64,000 nucleotides of DNA from Pseudaminobacter soli (ex Li et al. 2025) (GTDB lineage: Bacteria; Pseudomonadota; Alphaproteobacteria; Rhizobiales; Rhizobiaceae). Under the pieces are notes generated by a model that was not told the origin of the DNA, made no database searches, and saw nothing but the letters and a program-made list of their open reading frames with translations. Of this stretch, positions 17,361 through 26,702 are shown piece by piece. Where the stretch lies: positions 372,001 through 436,000 of the forward strand of contig NZ_PXYL01000004.1 in the NCBI RefSeq assembly GCF_003012705.1. The letters run 5' to 3'. Numbering within the stretch: position 1 is the stretch's first letter; each line of letters opens with the position of its first letter. The position numbers and the translations under genes were made by a program.

Positions 17361-18563
17361 TTAACGTCCAGTCGGTCTAGTAAAGAGGGCACGATTGTCT
17401 GCGATGGTCTTAAGGCTCTTCTGATGCTCGCGAAAGAAGGCGACGGCGAGATCGCGTGATCGTTTGCATTCCTCTTGGCTGAGTGCCGAGACGTAGTCGA
17501 TGCAGTGCGCAAAGGCCTTGCCATCGTCGAGCGGCAAATCCCAGCCTATTCCTTTGTTGGATAGATCACGCCATGGCGTGGAATCCGTGATCAATACCGG
17601 CGTTCCAGCGGCAAGCGATTCAATGATCGCGTGACCATAATTCTCACCTCGAGTTGGAAGAAAGAATAGATCATACCTGGAAAGTGTCGCCAATACATCT
17701 TCATGATCGACAATTCCTAGATATGATGTCGATATATTATTTGGAAGAATTGACGATATGTTCTGGCAAATCTTCCAATAATCTTGGTCATCGACCAATC
17801 CATAGATATCAAACCGAACAGACGCCCTAACCTTGCGCAGAACCTCAAGCGCAAAATCTAGATTCTTCATGGGCGAGATGCGCGACAGGAAGCATATTCG
17901 CAATGGCTCGCCTTGCTCTCTCGGGCGGTGCGGAAATTCGCTCTTTCCGTCCACCTGCGCGGACAAGTTGGCAGACACGCGGATGTCCGACGCGATCCCG
18001 CCTATCGTTCTTCCAATGTCCCCCGCCTCGTGCTCGCTGGATGCCTGCCAAATGAGGTCGCGATAAAGGCCGGCTCCCCGCGAAACGGCAAGAAAAACGC
18101 GCTTCTTTGCGGCTTTCAAATCCAGTGCGGCTGGCGAGAACTCGCCACGCGGCGCGACAATGCATCGATTTCTCGGGGCAAGGCCGAGCCGGCGAGCAAG
18201 CAGTGGCTTCAGCGTGAAAATCGGATCGAAGAAGCTGTTCAAATAAAGCGTCTCGTGGGGAACTTCGCCGATGATCCGGGCGATGTTCCGAAGCTTCATT
18301 TGCGAAGGGGATAAATAAAGGACCTTCGCCTTGCGGACGTCCAGCCATTCGCTTCGTCCATCGAGATGCGGATAAGGCATGGTGTCCGTCGCGTCGCGGT
18401 CGGAGGTCACGATACGAAAATCGAGCTCATCGCCAAGCGCGGCAACCAGGTTCGCAATGGTCCGGACAGGTCCACCCGATTTGTAGCCGGGCAGGTAATA
18501 GCGAACGAAGGTAAGGACGACTGGCCTTGAAAAGCCTAGCCTGGATTTCACGCTTCGATCCAT
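17361..18563 (-). CDS. Glycosyltransferase family 4
   Basis: A protein of about 400 residues with GT-B architecture: N-terminal acceptor half (VLTFVRYYLPGYKSGGPVRT) and C-terminal donor half with FLSRISPMKNLDFALEVL near residue 228 and GENYGHAIIESLAAGTPVLI near 315. The start is uncertain between ATG 18563 and GTG 18551; the GTG gives the GTGA overlap common in this locus. The long frame upstream of these codons is out of phase with the neighbouring gene and is not used. The 3' half is conspicuously AT-rich (17640-17850), suggesting a horizontally acquired gene within the cluster. Donor and acceptor are unknown. Confidence 0.85.
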   Translation of the reverse strand: MDRSVKSRLGFSRPVVLTFVRYYLPGYKSGGPVRTIANLVAALGDELDFRIVTSDRDATDTMPYPHLDGRSEWLDVRKAKVLYLSPSQMKLRNIARIIGEVPHETLYLNSFFDPIFTLKPLLARRLGLAPRNRCIVAPRGEFSPAALDLKAAKKRVFLAVSRGAGLYRDLIWQASSEHEAGDIGRTIGGIASDIRVSANLSAQVDGKSEFPHRPREQGEPLRICFLSRISPMKNLDFALEVLRKVRASVRFDIYGLVDDQDYWKICQNISSILPNNISTSYLGIVDHEDVLATLSRYDLFFLPTRGENYGHAIIESLAAGTPVLITDSTPWRDLSNKGIGWDLPLDDGKAFAHCIDYVSALSQEECKRSRDLAVAFFREHQKSLKTIADNRALFTRPTGR

Positions 18564-19723
18564 TCCGCATGTGTCAAATCTGTGTCCTGCCATGGTGGGA
18601 CAGGCCTCGGCCCCTGTCTTGGCGCATGCTGCAGGATCGCCTCCAGATAAGAGGCTCCTGCACTTGCGCCGAAGCTGCGGCGCGCCCATCCCGCCAGCGC
18701 CTTGCGCTGGGCGGGCAACTGCCTCCCCTTGGCCATGGCCTCCTGCAAAAGGCCGGCCAGCGCCTTCGCTTCGCCGGCCGGAAACACGCCACCGCAACCG
18801 CTGGCCCGCACTGCGGTTGCGGCGCCGCAGCGGTCCGAGCAAACGACCGGCGTCCCCACCATCAGCGCCTCGCAAACCACAGCGCCCCAGCCATCGTGGT
18901 GGCTCGGCAGCACCAGGCAGTCCGCTTTGGCCATGCGCGGCGGCACCTTGTCGATGTGGCACTGGCCCTGCCACCGAACGCGACCAGGTAGTTTTTGCTC
19001 GCCAAGCATCCGAAGACGGCCTTCGAGTGGGCCGAACCCGACGAGCGCCAGTTCGAAAGACGTATCCCCCAGTCTTGCGAGGGCATCGAACAGCAGGTCG
19101 ACCCGCTTGCGATCGATGAACTGCCCCACGAACAGGAAACGGAACGGCGCACCGCTATCGAGCTGGCGCACGTTTTCCTCCCACCTCTCCGGGAGGAAAT
19201 AGGCGAAAGGAAATACTTTTTCGGACGGCATGCCGCACCGGACGAGCCATCCTGGCGTGGCGTCGCCGGTGGCAAGCAGACCCGCGAGCCAAGGGCGGCT
19301 TTGCCGGATCAGGCGCCGGTATTCCAGCCGCTTGAACGCTCCGCGCCAGCCGCTGTCGTCCACAGTTTCCATCACCACCCATTGGCTTAAGCCGCGCCGC
19401 GCCAGTGCCTGTTGCGCAAACCCCACCAGACCATTGCCGCGAAGACCCTGGCAGATGTGGATACTGTCCTCGGGAGCCTTGGCAACGAGAGCGGTCACGG
19501 CATCCCTATCCGGCGCAAAATGAAGCGTCGCTGCGCCAAGCCGGGGCGCCCGCCAGCCTTGTGCCGCGCGGTCGGTCGACATCGGCTGCTCGGCGACATA
19601 GCTTACCTGCTGCCCCCGCCTGGCGAGTGCTTCCGCCAACCCCGCCATGTGCGGCGAAACGATACGCTGCCAGAACCACACGGGATCAGCCACGACGTGT
19701 GCTTTTCGCAATGCCATCAGCAT
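18548..19723 (-). CDS. Glycosyltransferase family 4
   Basis: A 391-residue GT4 enzyme. The N-terminal half carries WFWQRIVSPHMAGLAEALAR. The C-terminal half shows FLFVGQFIDRKRVDLLFDAL near residue 195 and the donor-site segment SHHDGWGAVVCEALMVGTPV near 275-295, where the usual Glu pair is present as D/E. ATG 19723 overlaps the polymerase gene by 38 bases; GTG 19693 (overlap of eight bases) is an alternative that removes ten residues. It is one of four GT4-type enzymes in the locus. The sugar specificity cannot be read from sequence. Confidence 0.84.
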   Translation of the reverse strand: MLMALRKAHVVADPVWFWQRIVSPHMAGLAEALARRGQQVSYVAEQPMSTDRAAQGWRAPRLGAATLHFAPDRDAVTALVAKAPEDSIHICQGLRGNGLVGFAQQALARRGLSQWVVMETVDDSGWRGAFKRLEYRRLIRQSRPWLAGLLATGDATPGWLVRCGMPSEKVFPFAYFLPERWEENVRQLDSGAPFRFLFVGQFIDRKRVDLLFDALARLGDTSFELALVGFGPLEGRLRMLGEQKLPGRVRWQGQCHIDKVPPRMAKADCLVLPSHHDGWGAVVCEALMVGTPVVCSDRCGAATAVRASGCGGVFPAGEAKALAGLLQEAMAKGRQLPAQRKALAGWARRSFGASAGASYLEAILQHAPRQGPRPVPPWQDTDLTHAEWIEA

Positions 19724-21119
19724 ATGCCCAGCCGAGCAGGATCAGCGGCAGCAACCCCATGCCGCCGGCGGAGAAAAGGGTCGATTCACCCATGTTGAGC
19801 AGCAGCACGGTCAGGCATACGGCGAATGCTGCCAGACCGCTTCGCGCGCTGGAGCGCAGCAGCCGCATGATCCACGCTACAACCAGCAAGCCGCCAATGG
19901 TGCCAATCTCCTCCAGTACGGCGAGCGGAGCCACCCCCTTCTCGATCGATGCACCGACCGGCAGGCCGAGAACCGGGTCCCTGCTGACCACCATGGTTGC
20001 AGGCTCCGAGGCGATGCCGAAGCCGATACCCGTTAACGGGTGCTGGGCAATATTTTCCAGCATAGCATCTATCAGCCTCCCGCGAGAGCGATCATAGGCC
20101 TCCATTACCCCTTCGACTTGATCCCCTCCCAGCCGGGCGCGGCCGGATTTGGAGATGTAGCGCTGGAAGGCGCTGTCGATGGTCGGTGCCATGACCACGC
20201 AGGCCACAAGAACTGCTCCGAAGACCGCCCAGACCCGCGCGCTGCTCATACCGGGGAGCATCAGCCGGATCGGTTTGCCAGCAACGCCAGGCCCCAGCAG
20301 TACGGCACACCCTACGCCCAGCATGATCGCAAAGCCGGCCGTCCGCGCCTCCGACAGCGATATGCCGGTGAGCGACGCGCCCGCCACGCCGAGCAGCCAC
20401 CAAGACGGCCGCGCTTCGCCGAAGAGGCGCGAAGTTGTCCAGGCACAAAGCAACGCCATGGTCGGCCCAAAGGCTTGCGGCTGGTTGAGAATGCCCTGAA
20501 AACCCATACCGTTGCGCATGTAGCCTAAGGAAGACGCCGCCAGCGGCAAGCTGGCAAGGAGCACCAGCACCAGCCCCCAGAACAGTTGCTGAGACATCTC
20601 CTGCATTTGCTGTTCCGAGAGGCTGCACCAGGCGGAAAGGAGTGTGGTCATGGCCAGCGTCCACGACACTGCCTTGAGCACTGAGACGTCTGGTATCGGG
20701 CTGAACAGCAGGGAGTGGCACATGATAAAGAGGCCGAGTAGAAGCGTGGCCAGCGTGAACGGGCGCAGGCGCGGCTCACTGCTGAACAGGCTGCTGTGCA
20801 CTATGGCCGATGCCGCGGCCGCGAACAGGACTGCATAGCGTCCGACCGCTCCCGCACTCGCCTCCGGTGCGATACCGGGGCTGATCATCGTAAATAGCCA
20901 TGACAGCGCAAGCGCGCGGATCGCATGAGCCCTACTAAGAAGCGCATAGGCTGCAAGAGCGAGATAGCTGAGATTGGCGGTCGGGCCAGATGCCAGCCGT
21001 AGTACCAGCGCCGCAGCGACCGGCGCATAGGCCCAAAATCCCATCCCGGTTTCGCGCAGATGCTGGAAAGCCCCGCTTCGAAGCGCGAGGCCCGAGTTCC
21101 GGCCGCCATAGTCAGGCAC
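19686..21119 (-). CDS. O-antigen polymerase/ligase-like membrane protein
   Basis: A 477-residue protein with about a dozen hydrophobic segments and a periplasmic loop (SKSGRARLGGDQVEGVMEA, then IAQHPLTGIGFGIAS near residue 360) like that of O-antigen ligase/Wzy proteins. GTG 21119 is preceded by GAGG at good spacing; a shorter start at the Met of MGFWAYAPVAAA is possible. Lying among the glycosyltransferases, it is the likelier repeat-unit polymerase of the two candidates in this locus. It is diverged from the protein at 1273-2580, so recent duplication is unlikely. Confidence 0.72.
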   Translation of the reverse strand: MPDYGGRNSGLALRSGAFQHLRETGMGFWAYAPVAAALVLRLASGPTANLSYLALAAYALLSRAHAIRALALSWLFTMISPGIAPEASAGAVGRYAVLFAAAASAIVHSSLFSSEPRLRPFTLATLLLGLFIMCHSLLFSPIPDVSVLKAVSWTLAMTTLLSAWCSLSEQQMQEMSQQLFWGLVLVLLASLPLAASSLGYMRNGMGFQGILNQPQAFGPTMALLCAWTTSRLFGEARPSWWLLGVAGASLTGISLSEARTAGFAIMLGVGCAVLLGPGVAGKPIRLMLPGMSSARVWAVFGAVLVACVVMAPTIDSAFQRYISKSGRARLGGDQVEGVMEAYDRSRGRLIDAMLENIAQHPLTGIGFGIASEPATMVVSRDPVLGLPVGASIEKGVAPLAVLEEIGTIGGLLVVAWIMRLLRSSARSGLAAFAVCLTVLLLNMGESTLFSAGGMGLLPLILLGWAYADGIAKSTRRG

Positions 21120-21213
21120 CCGGAAACCTCACTCCGAGCCTGCAGAGGCGCAAGTGATCTAAAACGTCACCCCGCGGCTGTAATTCTGGAACGGACCGCA
21201 CGGTGGGAATGGG

Positions 21214-22428
21214 TCAGACAGCCCAGTCTTGGCTGCTGCTCGATTGTAGCCCGAGCAGTTCCAGAACACATCGCACATTTGCGTCCCAGGAGAAGCGCTC
21301 TGCCGTACGTCTCGCCTCACGGCCAAGTCTTTCGCGTAAGCCAGGGTTCTCGATAAGTCTTTTCAGGGCAAGCGCTAGCGAATCTGGATCTTTCGGAGGG
21401 ACGAGGACGCCATCGTCCCCATCGGCGATGATATCGGCAGCGCCATTTTCATGGCAGCCGATGGTCGGCTTCATCCGCGCCATGGCTTCGAGATAGACGA
21501 TGCCGAACGCCTCGCCCCAACTCGGGAGGGAGATGATATCGGCTCTTGCGATCTCGTGCATTGTTTCGTCATAAGGCAGCCTTCCGAGGAAACGAATGTG
21601 GTTGCTCAAGCCGAGCGCCCAAGCCAGCGCCTCCAGTCTCTGTCTTTCCGGCCCGTCGCCGATCACTGAATATTGCCAATGGGCGATGCCGTACTGCTCC
21701 TTAAGCAGCCGCAGGGCACGGATATTGTCGTCGATACCCTTCAAGGCGATCAGATTAGAGACACTCGCGATTTTCAGAATTCCTTCCCCCGCAACGATGT
21801 TCAATGGAAGTTCGGACAGCGCCGGCATTTCGGTTCCGTTCGGAATGACCACCGTTTTCGAGATATTGATCCCAAGTTCAGTCGCATGACGACGAAGCGG
21901 AGAGCCAACGAGAATAATCTTGTCGAGGCAATGCTGTGCGCGTTGCAGATCGGCTTTGAGATAGCCGACCACGGACGGTCTCGCCAGGAAAGGGTCGACG
22001 CCATGCACGCACGCAATCTTCCGGGCACGTAAACGTCCGCACCAGTATGGAGCAGAGGAAGCGTAGTGTCTGAGGCCGTGTACGATGCACCCCTGCGGCG
22101 TACCTGTCTTGCGCACTAGAGATGCCATCGTCCTGGATACGGACAGGCCGGTTGAGCGCAAATTGAACCTGTATGCGAGCCGGTTGGCTGAAAGCGCTTC
22201 CGGCAAGCGCAATAGCGGCACTTTGACCAGCGTGACCTCCTCGGCAGGTAGGCCGAGTTCTTGGGGCGACAGGTGCCGCTCCTTCCGCTTTCCGAGCGTA
22301 GCACCCACAAGCACTGTTACCTGGCACCCGGCCCTGCAAAGAGCTGCAATCTGTTGCGGAACAAAAATGCCGGAAATCGAGTTCGACGCTGTGGGCCAGA
22401 AGTTCGTCAAGACGAGAATGTTCATCAT
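21214..22428 (-). CDS. Glycosyltransferase family 4
   Basis: A 404-residue GT-B enzyme. It begins NILVLTNFWPTASNSISGIF, with the flexible Gly-rich acceptor loop, and its C-terminal half has IASVSNLIALKGIDDNIRAL near residue 220 and PSWGEAFGIVYLEAMARMKP near 295, the GT4 EXxxxxxxE-type donor motif (EAFGIVYLE). Two adjacent ATG codons at 22428 and 22425 could start it; no strong ribosome site is visible. The gene has a lower GC look than the operon core. Substrates are unknown. Confidence 0.86.
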   Translation of the reverse strand: MMNILVLTNFWPTASNSISGIFVPQQIAALCRAGCQVTVLVGATLGKRKERHLSPQELGLPAEEVTLVKVPLLRLPEALSANRLAYRFNLRSTGLSVSRTMASLVRKTGTPQGCIVHGLRHYASSAPYWCGRLRARKIACVHGVDPFLARPSVVGYLKADLQRAQHCLDKIILVGSPLRRHATELGINISKTVVIPNGTEMPALSELPLNIVAGEGILKIASVSNLIALKGIDDNIRALRLLKEQYGIAHWQYSVIGDGPERQRLEALAWALGLSNHIRFLGRLPYDETMHEIARADIISLPSWGEAFGIVYLEAMARMKPTIGCHENGAADIIADGDDGVLVPPKDPDSLALALKRLIENPGLRERLGREARRTAERFSWDANVRCVLELLGLQSSSSQDWAV

Positions 22429-22464
22429 CGATGCGCGACCGGCTTTGATCGCTTTGCCAATTGT

Positions 22465-23379
22465 TCAATCTCGATCGAAAGACACGAGAATGCCAGCAGA
22501 CATGGCAGCGGCGAGTATCGGAACCAGCCAACATGCTTTGACAGCTTCATGCGGGAACTGAAAAGTACCCGCTTGCGCCAACTCAAAAGCAATCTTGATT
22601 GCACGCTTCATGTTACCGGCAGCGAGTGCGAGGCGGCTACGGGGTCGAACGCTTCGACTGAACCTTACGAGGCGACGACCACGGTGGAACTGGTCGATCA
22701 AAGCCGGTCTGAGCGCCGCAGGATAGCGGTGCAAGGTGACGATCTGCGGGTTCCAAACCGGGCGCTCTACACGCTCGATTTTCTCATTCAGAAGTGTGTC
22801 CTCCCCGACGCGGATCTGCTCATCGAAGGAGCCGAACATATCGAACAGCTCTCTGCGATAGGAGAGTCCGAAAAGCACGGCGCGCTCCGAGGGCGTGTGG
22901 GGCAGCCTCGCAAAATGCGTAGTGAGGCAACTTGCCCAACTGATCGCCCGGACACGGCCATCCTTGGCAGGCGCGGGAAGGAGCGCGGAAGCCACAGTCG
23001 TCGTCCTTTCATGCGTCCGAAGTCGATGACTCAGCCAGTTCGGGGTAGCCATGCAATCCGCGGCGAGAAATGCTATAATGGGCGCTTGGCTATGCTGTAT
23101 GCCTAAATTTCGTGTGCCGCCGGCAAACTGCCGTTCGCCGGTCTCCACCAGAACGATTTCATCGAGTAACTTGGATAGCGCTGGCTGTAACGAACCACGG
23201 CCCGTATTGACCACAACGATCTCGGCACGGATGTTTTGGGTGGTTAGCGAAGCCACCGCGTCAGCGGTAAAGGGATATGAATCAGTTGACATCACAACGA
23301 CAGCGATGGGCGCAGCGACAGGAACGCGCACGCCTCTAGTCACGCTGAGGTCGGCGATTTGTGCAAGGGGAGACGGCAT
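22465..23379 (-). CDS. Glycosyltransferase family 2
   Basis: A protein of about 304 residues with a GT-A fold: IAVVVMSTDSYPFTADAVAS opens the nucleotide-binding half, and FLAADCMATPNWL near residue 105 matches the position of the metal-binding DxD-type motif, though it reads A-D-C. A C-terminal hydrophobic segment (WLVPILAAAMSAGILVSF) may anchor it to the membrane. ATG 23379 is preferred to TTG 23391. It follows the ABC flippase gene by 14 bases. The atypical DxD region lowers confidence in catalytic details but not in the fold. Confidence 0.78.
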   Translation of the reverse strand: MPSPLAQIADLSVTRGVRVPVAAPIAVVVMSTDSYPFTADAVASLTTQNIRAEIVVVNTGRGSLQPALSKLLDEIVLVETGERQFAGGTRNLGIQHSQAPIIAFLAADCMATPNWLSHRLRTHERTTTVASALLPAPAKDGRVRAISWASCLTTHFARLPHTPSERAVLFGLSYRRELFDMFGSFDEQIRVGEDTLLNEKIERVERPVWNPQIVTLHRYPAALRPALIDQFHRGRRLVRFSRSVRPRSRLALAAGNMKRAIKIAFELAQAGTFQFPHEAVKACWLVPILAAAMSAGILVSFDRD

Positions 23380-23393
23380 ATGATGAGGCAAAC

Positions 23394-25145
23394 CTATCCA
23401 GCCTCCGCATTGCTGGCTCCCAGATGCGCCGCCTTCGCCTGTCCTGCCTCAAGCCGCACGACCATGTCGCAGCCTTCCAGCGTCGAGAGGCGATGGGCGA
23501 TGATGAGGATGGTGAGGCCGCGATCGAGCCGCTCGATGGCCGCCATCACCGCCGTCTCGGTTTCCGTGTCCAATGCGCTGGTCGCCTCGTCGAACACCAG
23601 TACGCTTGCTTGCTTGTAGAGAGCGCGCGCGATGCCAATGCGCTGGCGCTGCCCGCCGGAAAGCTGGATACCGCGCTCGCCGATCCGGGTGTCATAGCGC
23701 TGCGGCAGCGCCGCTATCACCTCTGCCAGTTCGGCCTGTTCTGCAGCGCGACGCACCCGCCCAGGGTCAATGTCCGCCTTCCTGACGCCGAAGGCGATGT
23801 TCTCGGCAACGCTCGCATCGGCAAGGAAGATCGCCTGCGGAACATGGGCGATGTTTCGTTGCCATGCCGCACGGTTTGCAGCCGTCAGTTTCACCCCGTC
23901 GATGCGAATATCTCCCGCCGTCGGCTCCAGCAGGCCGATGATCAGATCCATCAAGGTCGACTTGCCGCTGCCGGTCTTGCCAGCGATACCGACCCTGCTC
24001 CCCTTGGGGATTACGAGATCCACGTTGCGCAGCGCGGCGGCTCTGCCCGGATAGGCGTAGCCGACCTGACGGAGACCAATGGCGCCTTCGAACGGCAGCG
24101 CCGCTTCGGCCGCAGTCGTCGCCGGGGTGGGTCGGTCAAGCAGCACAACGATATCGGTCAGAACTGCCTTGTTACCCAGGGCCAGGGCCCAGCCGCTGTA
24201 GAGCTGCTGGATCAGAGGCAGCAGCCGCTGGGCGCCAAGCGCCAGCGCGCCCAGCACCGGGAGCGCCGCAGCAATCCCGCCCGGTCGCTGGACCATCGTC
24301 ACGGCCACCGCCGCGATCAGCACCATGCCGACCGCTTCGACGACGAAGCGTGGTGCGCCTGCAAGAACGGCATTGCGCACCCGCGCATCGCGGAAGTCCG
24401 CTTCGGCCTGCTCATAGGTCTCGACGAAAACCGGCTGGGAGCGGTCGAGCAGCACGTCACGGATGCCGCCCAGCCCCTCCTGCATGGTCTGCACGCGCCT
24501 GGTCTGGGCGCGGGCAATGAGGCCACCGTTGCGGCGCAACCGCTTGCGCGCGGTGACAGACGCAATGAGATAGATGCCCGAAAATCCGACCCCGGCAACG
24601 AGCGCGACAACAGGGTCGATGGCGATTAGCCCCCCGACAATGAAAAGCCCGATCACCGCGGAGATGGCTCCTTGCATGAGCGGGAGCAGCACATTGTTGG
24701 TGACCACCTGTACCTTGTTGATCGTGGCGATGATCTCGCTGGAATTGCGCTGCGTGTGGTAGGCATAGGGCTGAAAGAGCGTATCGGCGTAGAGTTTCAC
24801 GCCGAGCTCGTAGGACATGCCATAGACGAAGCTGTTGCTCGCCCACAGCAGCGCCAGTCGCAGAGTGGCCGCCCCTAGCGCCGCAAGCGCGAACAGGCAG
24901 GTCACGGCATAGACCGCGATGACCGGGTCACCGGCTCCCAGGAAGCCGAGCAGGCTGGAGGCTACGCCATGCCCAGGTGCACCGGCCGGCGAAGCGATGA
25001 TCGCCAGGAGAGGCACGATTGCTCCGATCGTAACCACTTCGGCCACCGCGCCAGCCAGCATCAGAACCATGAGCGGCACGAAGGCACGCCGACGCGCTGG
25101 CGAAAGATGGTGAAACAATAGGCGCACCGCAGTCGACAATGACAT
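23394..25145 (-). CDS. ABC transporter, fused permease and ATPase (PglK-like flippase)
   Basis: A half-transporter of about 583 residues: six transmembrane helices in the first 300 residues, then an ATPase with Walker A GKTGSGKSTLMDLI, signature LSGGQRQRIGIARAL and Walker B VLVFDEATSALD. The open frame extends to 25250, but ATG 25145 gives the N-terminus usual for PglK/WlaB proteins (MSLSTAVRLLFHHLSPARRR). No Wzx-type MOP flippase is present in the locus, so this protein is the best candidate for moving lipid-linked sugar units across the inner membrane. General MsbA-like lipid or toxin export is the alternative. Confidence 0.82.
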   Translation of the reverse strand: MSLSTAVRLLFHHLSPARRRAFVPLMVLMLAGAVAEVVTIGAIVPLLAIIASPAGAPGHGVASSLLGFLGAGDPVIAVYAVTCLFALAALGAATLRLALLWASNSFVYGMSYELGVKLYADTLFQPYAYHTQRNSSEIIATINKVQVVTNNVLLPLMQGAISAVIGLFIVGGLIAIDPVVALVAGVGFSGIYLIASVTARKRLRRNGGLIARAQTRRVQTMQEGLGGIRDVLLDRSQPVFVETYEQAEADFRDARVRNAVLAGAPRFVVEAVGMVLIAAVAVTMVQRPGGIAAALPVLGALALGAQRLLPLIQQLYSGWALALGNKAVLTDIVVLLDRPTPATTAAEAALPFEGAIGLRQVGYAYPGRAAALRNVDLVIPKGSRVGIAGKTGSGKSTLMDLIIGLLEPTAGDIRIDGVKLTAANRAAWQRNIAHVPQAIFLADASVAENIAFGVRKADIDPGRVRRAAEQAELAEVIAALPQRYDTRIGERGIQLSGGQRQRIGIARALYKQASVLVFDEATSALDTETETAVMAAIERLDRGLTILIIAHRLSTLEGCDMVVRLEAGQAKAAHLGASNAEAG

Positions 25146-25281
25146 GCCTTCGCCGCCCCACGCCGACCTTTGTGCCGGCAGGACTGTGCGAAGGCCCTTG
25201 CGCCCTCTGACGCCCCCCGCCGTCTTCTGATGGTATCCAAGCGTATCCATTCTTTCGGTCAGGATGGCCTGCTCGCTTCCG

Positions 25282-26678
25282 CTACCTGGCCCCGAAGCCG
25301 GTCAGCATGATCCTGATCGTCCTCATGAAGATGACCAGGTCGAGCCAGGGCGAGAAGTTCTTGATGTAGTAAAAGTCGTAGTGCAGCTTCTCGTGAACTT
25401 CGCTCACAGCTGCCACATGGCCCTGGTTGACTCGCGCCCAGCCGGTGACGCCAGGGCGCACGATATGGCGATAGGGATAGAAGGGCAGTTCCCCCTCGTA
25501 CCAACGCGACAGCACCGCCGCCTCGGGCCGGGGGCCGATCCAGCTCATCTCACCGCTCAGTATGTTGATAGCCTGCGGCAATTCATCAAGTCGCGTGCGC
25601 CGCAACACCCGGCCGATGCGGGTAATGCGCTCATCGCCGTCTCGCGTGATCGCCTTTTCCTTCTCGGCCATGGCGCCATCGTCCTCGGCGCGCATGGTGC
25701 GGAACTTGTAGAGCGTGAAGAGCGTGCCGCGATAACCCACCCGCCGTTGCCGGAACAGAGCCGGCCCGGGCGTTTCGAGCCTGATTGCGAGAGCCAGGAC
25801 AAGGAAAAGCGGCAACAGGAGCACCAGGACCGCAAACGCCCCCAGCCAGTCGACTATCCGCTTGATCTTGAAATAGATCTGATTGGGATTGAGCGATCCG
25901 AGCGTGTTTTCCGAAAGATGCTCGATCTCGACCCGGCCGGTCAGCGATTCCACTATGTGCTTCACATGGTAGACAGGGGTGCCGGACAGGACGCAACCTG
26001 TGATGAAGCGCTCCCAAGTCTCCGGCAAGTCAGCGCGAAGATCTGCTACCACGCCTAGCACCCGGCCCGGGACTGCATCGGGGGAAAACAGCTTCTGCCA
26101 GACAACGCCGTCGACCGCCGCAAGCCGGTCGATATTGCCGCCGGGGACGATCGCCAGCCGGTAAGGTTCCAACCGGTGCGTGAACACGTTGAGCTGAAAT
26201 ACCAAGATGCCGAGATGAAGAAGGAGCCTGCAGCCTGGAAACGGCTATATTCGAAGCGAAAGAAGAAAATGGCGAGGAACACCAGCCCGTAGCTGAGCGT
26301 GAATGCCGGCAATATGGTGCTGAACGTCGCCACCCCCGGAAACGCGTCCAGTCGCTTGTAGGTCATGTAGCCTGTCATGTGAGCGATGATGGCTGCCGTG
26401 ATCGTCACCTGGTGGTTGATCGAGAGGACGATCCTCGGCTCCAGCGCCATGCGCGCGACGAGCGGCAGGCCGACGGCCAGGAGTAGCCCGCCCATAAGCT
26501 GATAACGCAACCGCTGCAGCGGATGCGTTTCACTACCGATCGCGATCGTCTGATGATACAAACTGGACTTTCCGCTGTCGTTTCCGCCAGGCCACCGCGG
26601 CATAAGCCCCGGCGACAGGCCTCCGATGGCTACCGCACTCGAGGTGAAAGCCCTCGAGCCGAACATCAAGCGTAACAA
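25282..26678 (-). pseudogene. Polyprenyl-phosphate sugar-1-phosphate transferase (WcaJ/ExoY type), frameshifted
   Basis: Two frames together make one initiating transferase. The upstream frame (26678 to about 26206) holds the N-terminal membrane helices, ending FRFEYSRFQAAGSFFISAS. The downstream frame continues from about 26205 with LVFQLNVFTHRLEPYRLAIV, a CoA-binding-like domain, a fifth helix and the complete catalytic domain (FRQRRVGYRGTLFTLYKFRTM, RTRLDELPQAINIL, GPRPEA, RPGVTGWARVNQGH). Adding one base at about 26205 restores a protein of about 465 residues, normal for the family. The start may be ATG 26666. The catalytic half alone could still be made from internal starts, since ExoY-like enzymes consist only of that half. 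Confidence 0.85.
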
Positions 26679-26702
26679 GGACTGGCCGCTATCGCGGCCA
26701 CA

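Noticed and set aside
18564-18974. Upstream extension of the glycosyltransferase at 17361-18563
   Set aside because: It overlaps the preceding glycosyltransferase gene out of frame and lacks protein-like composition.
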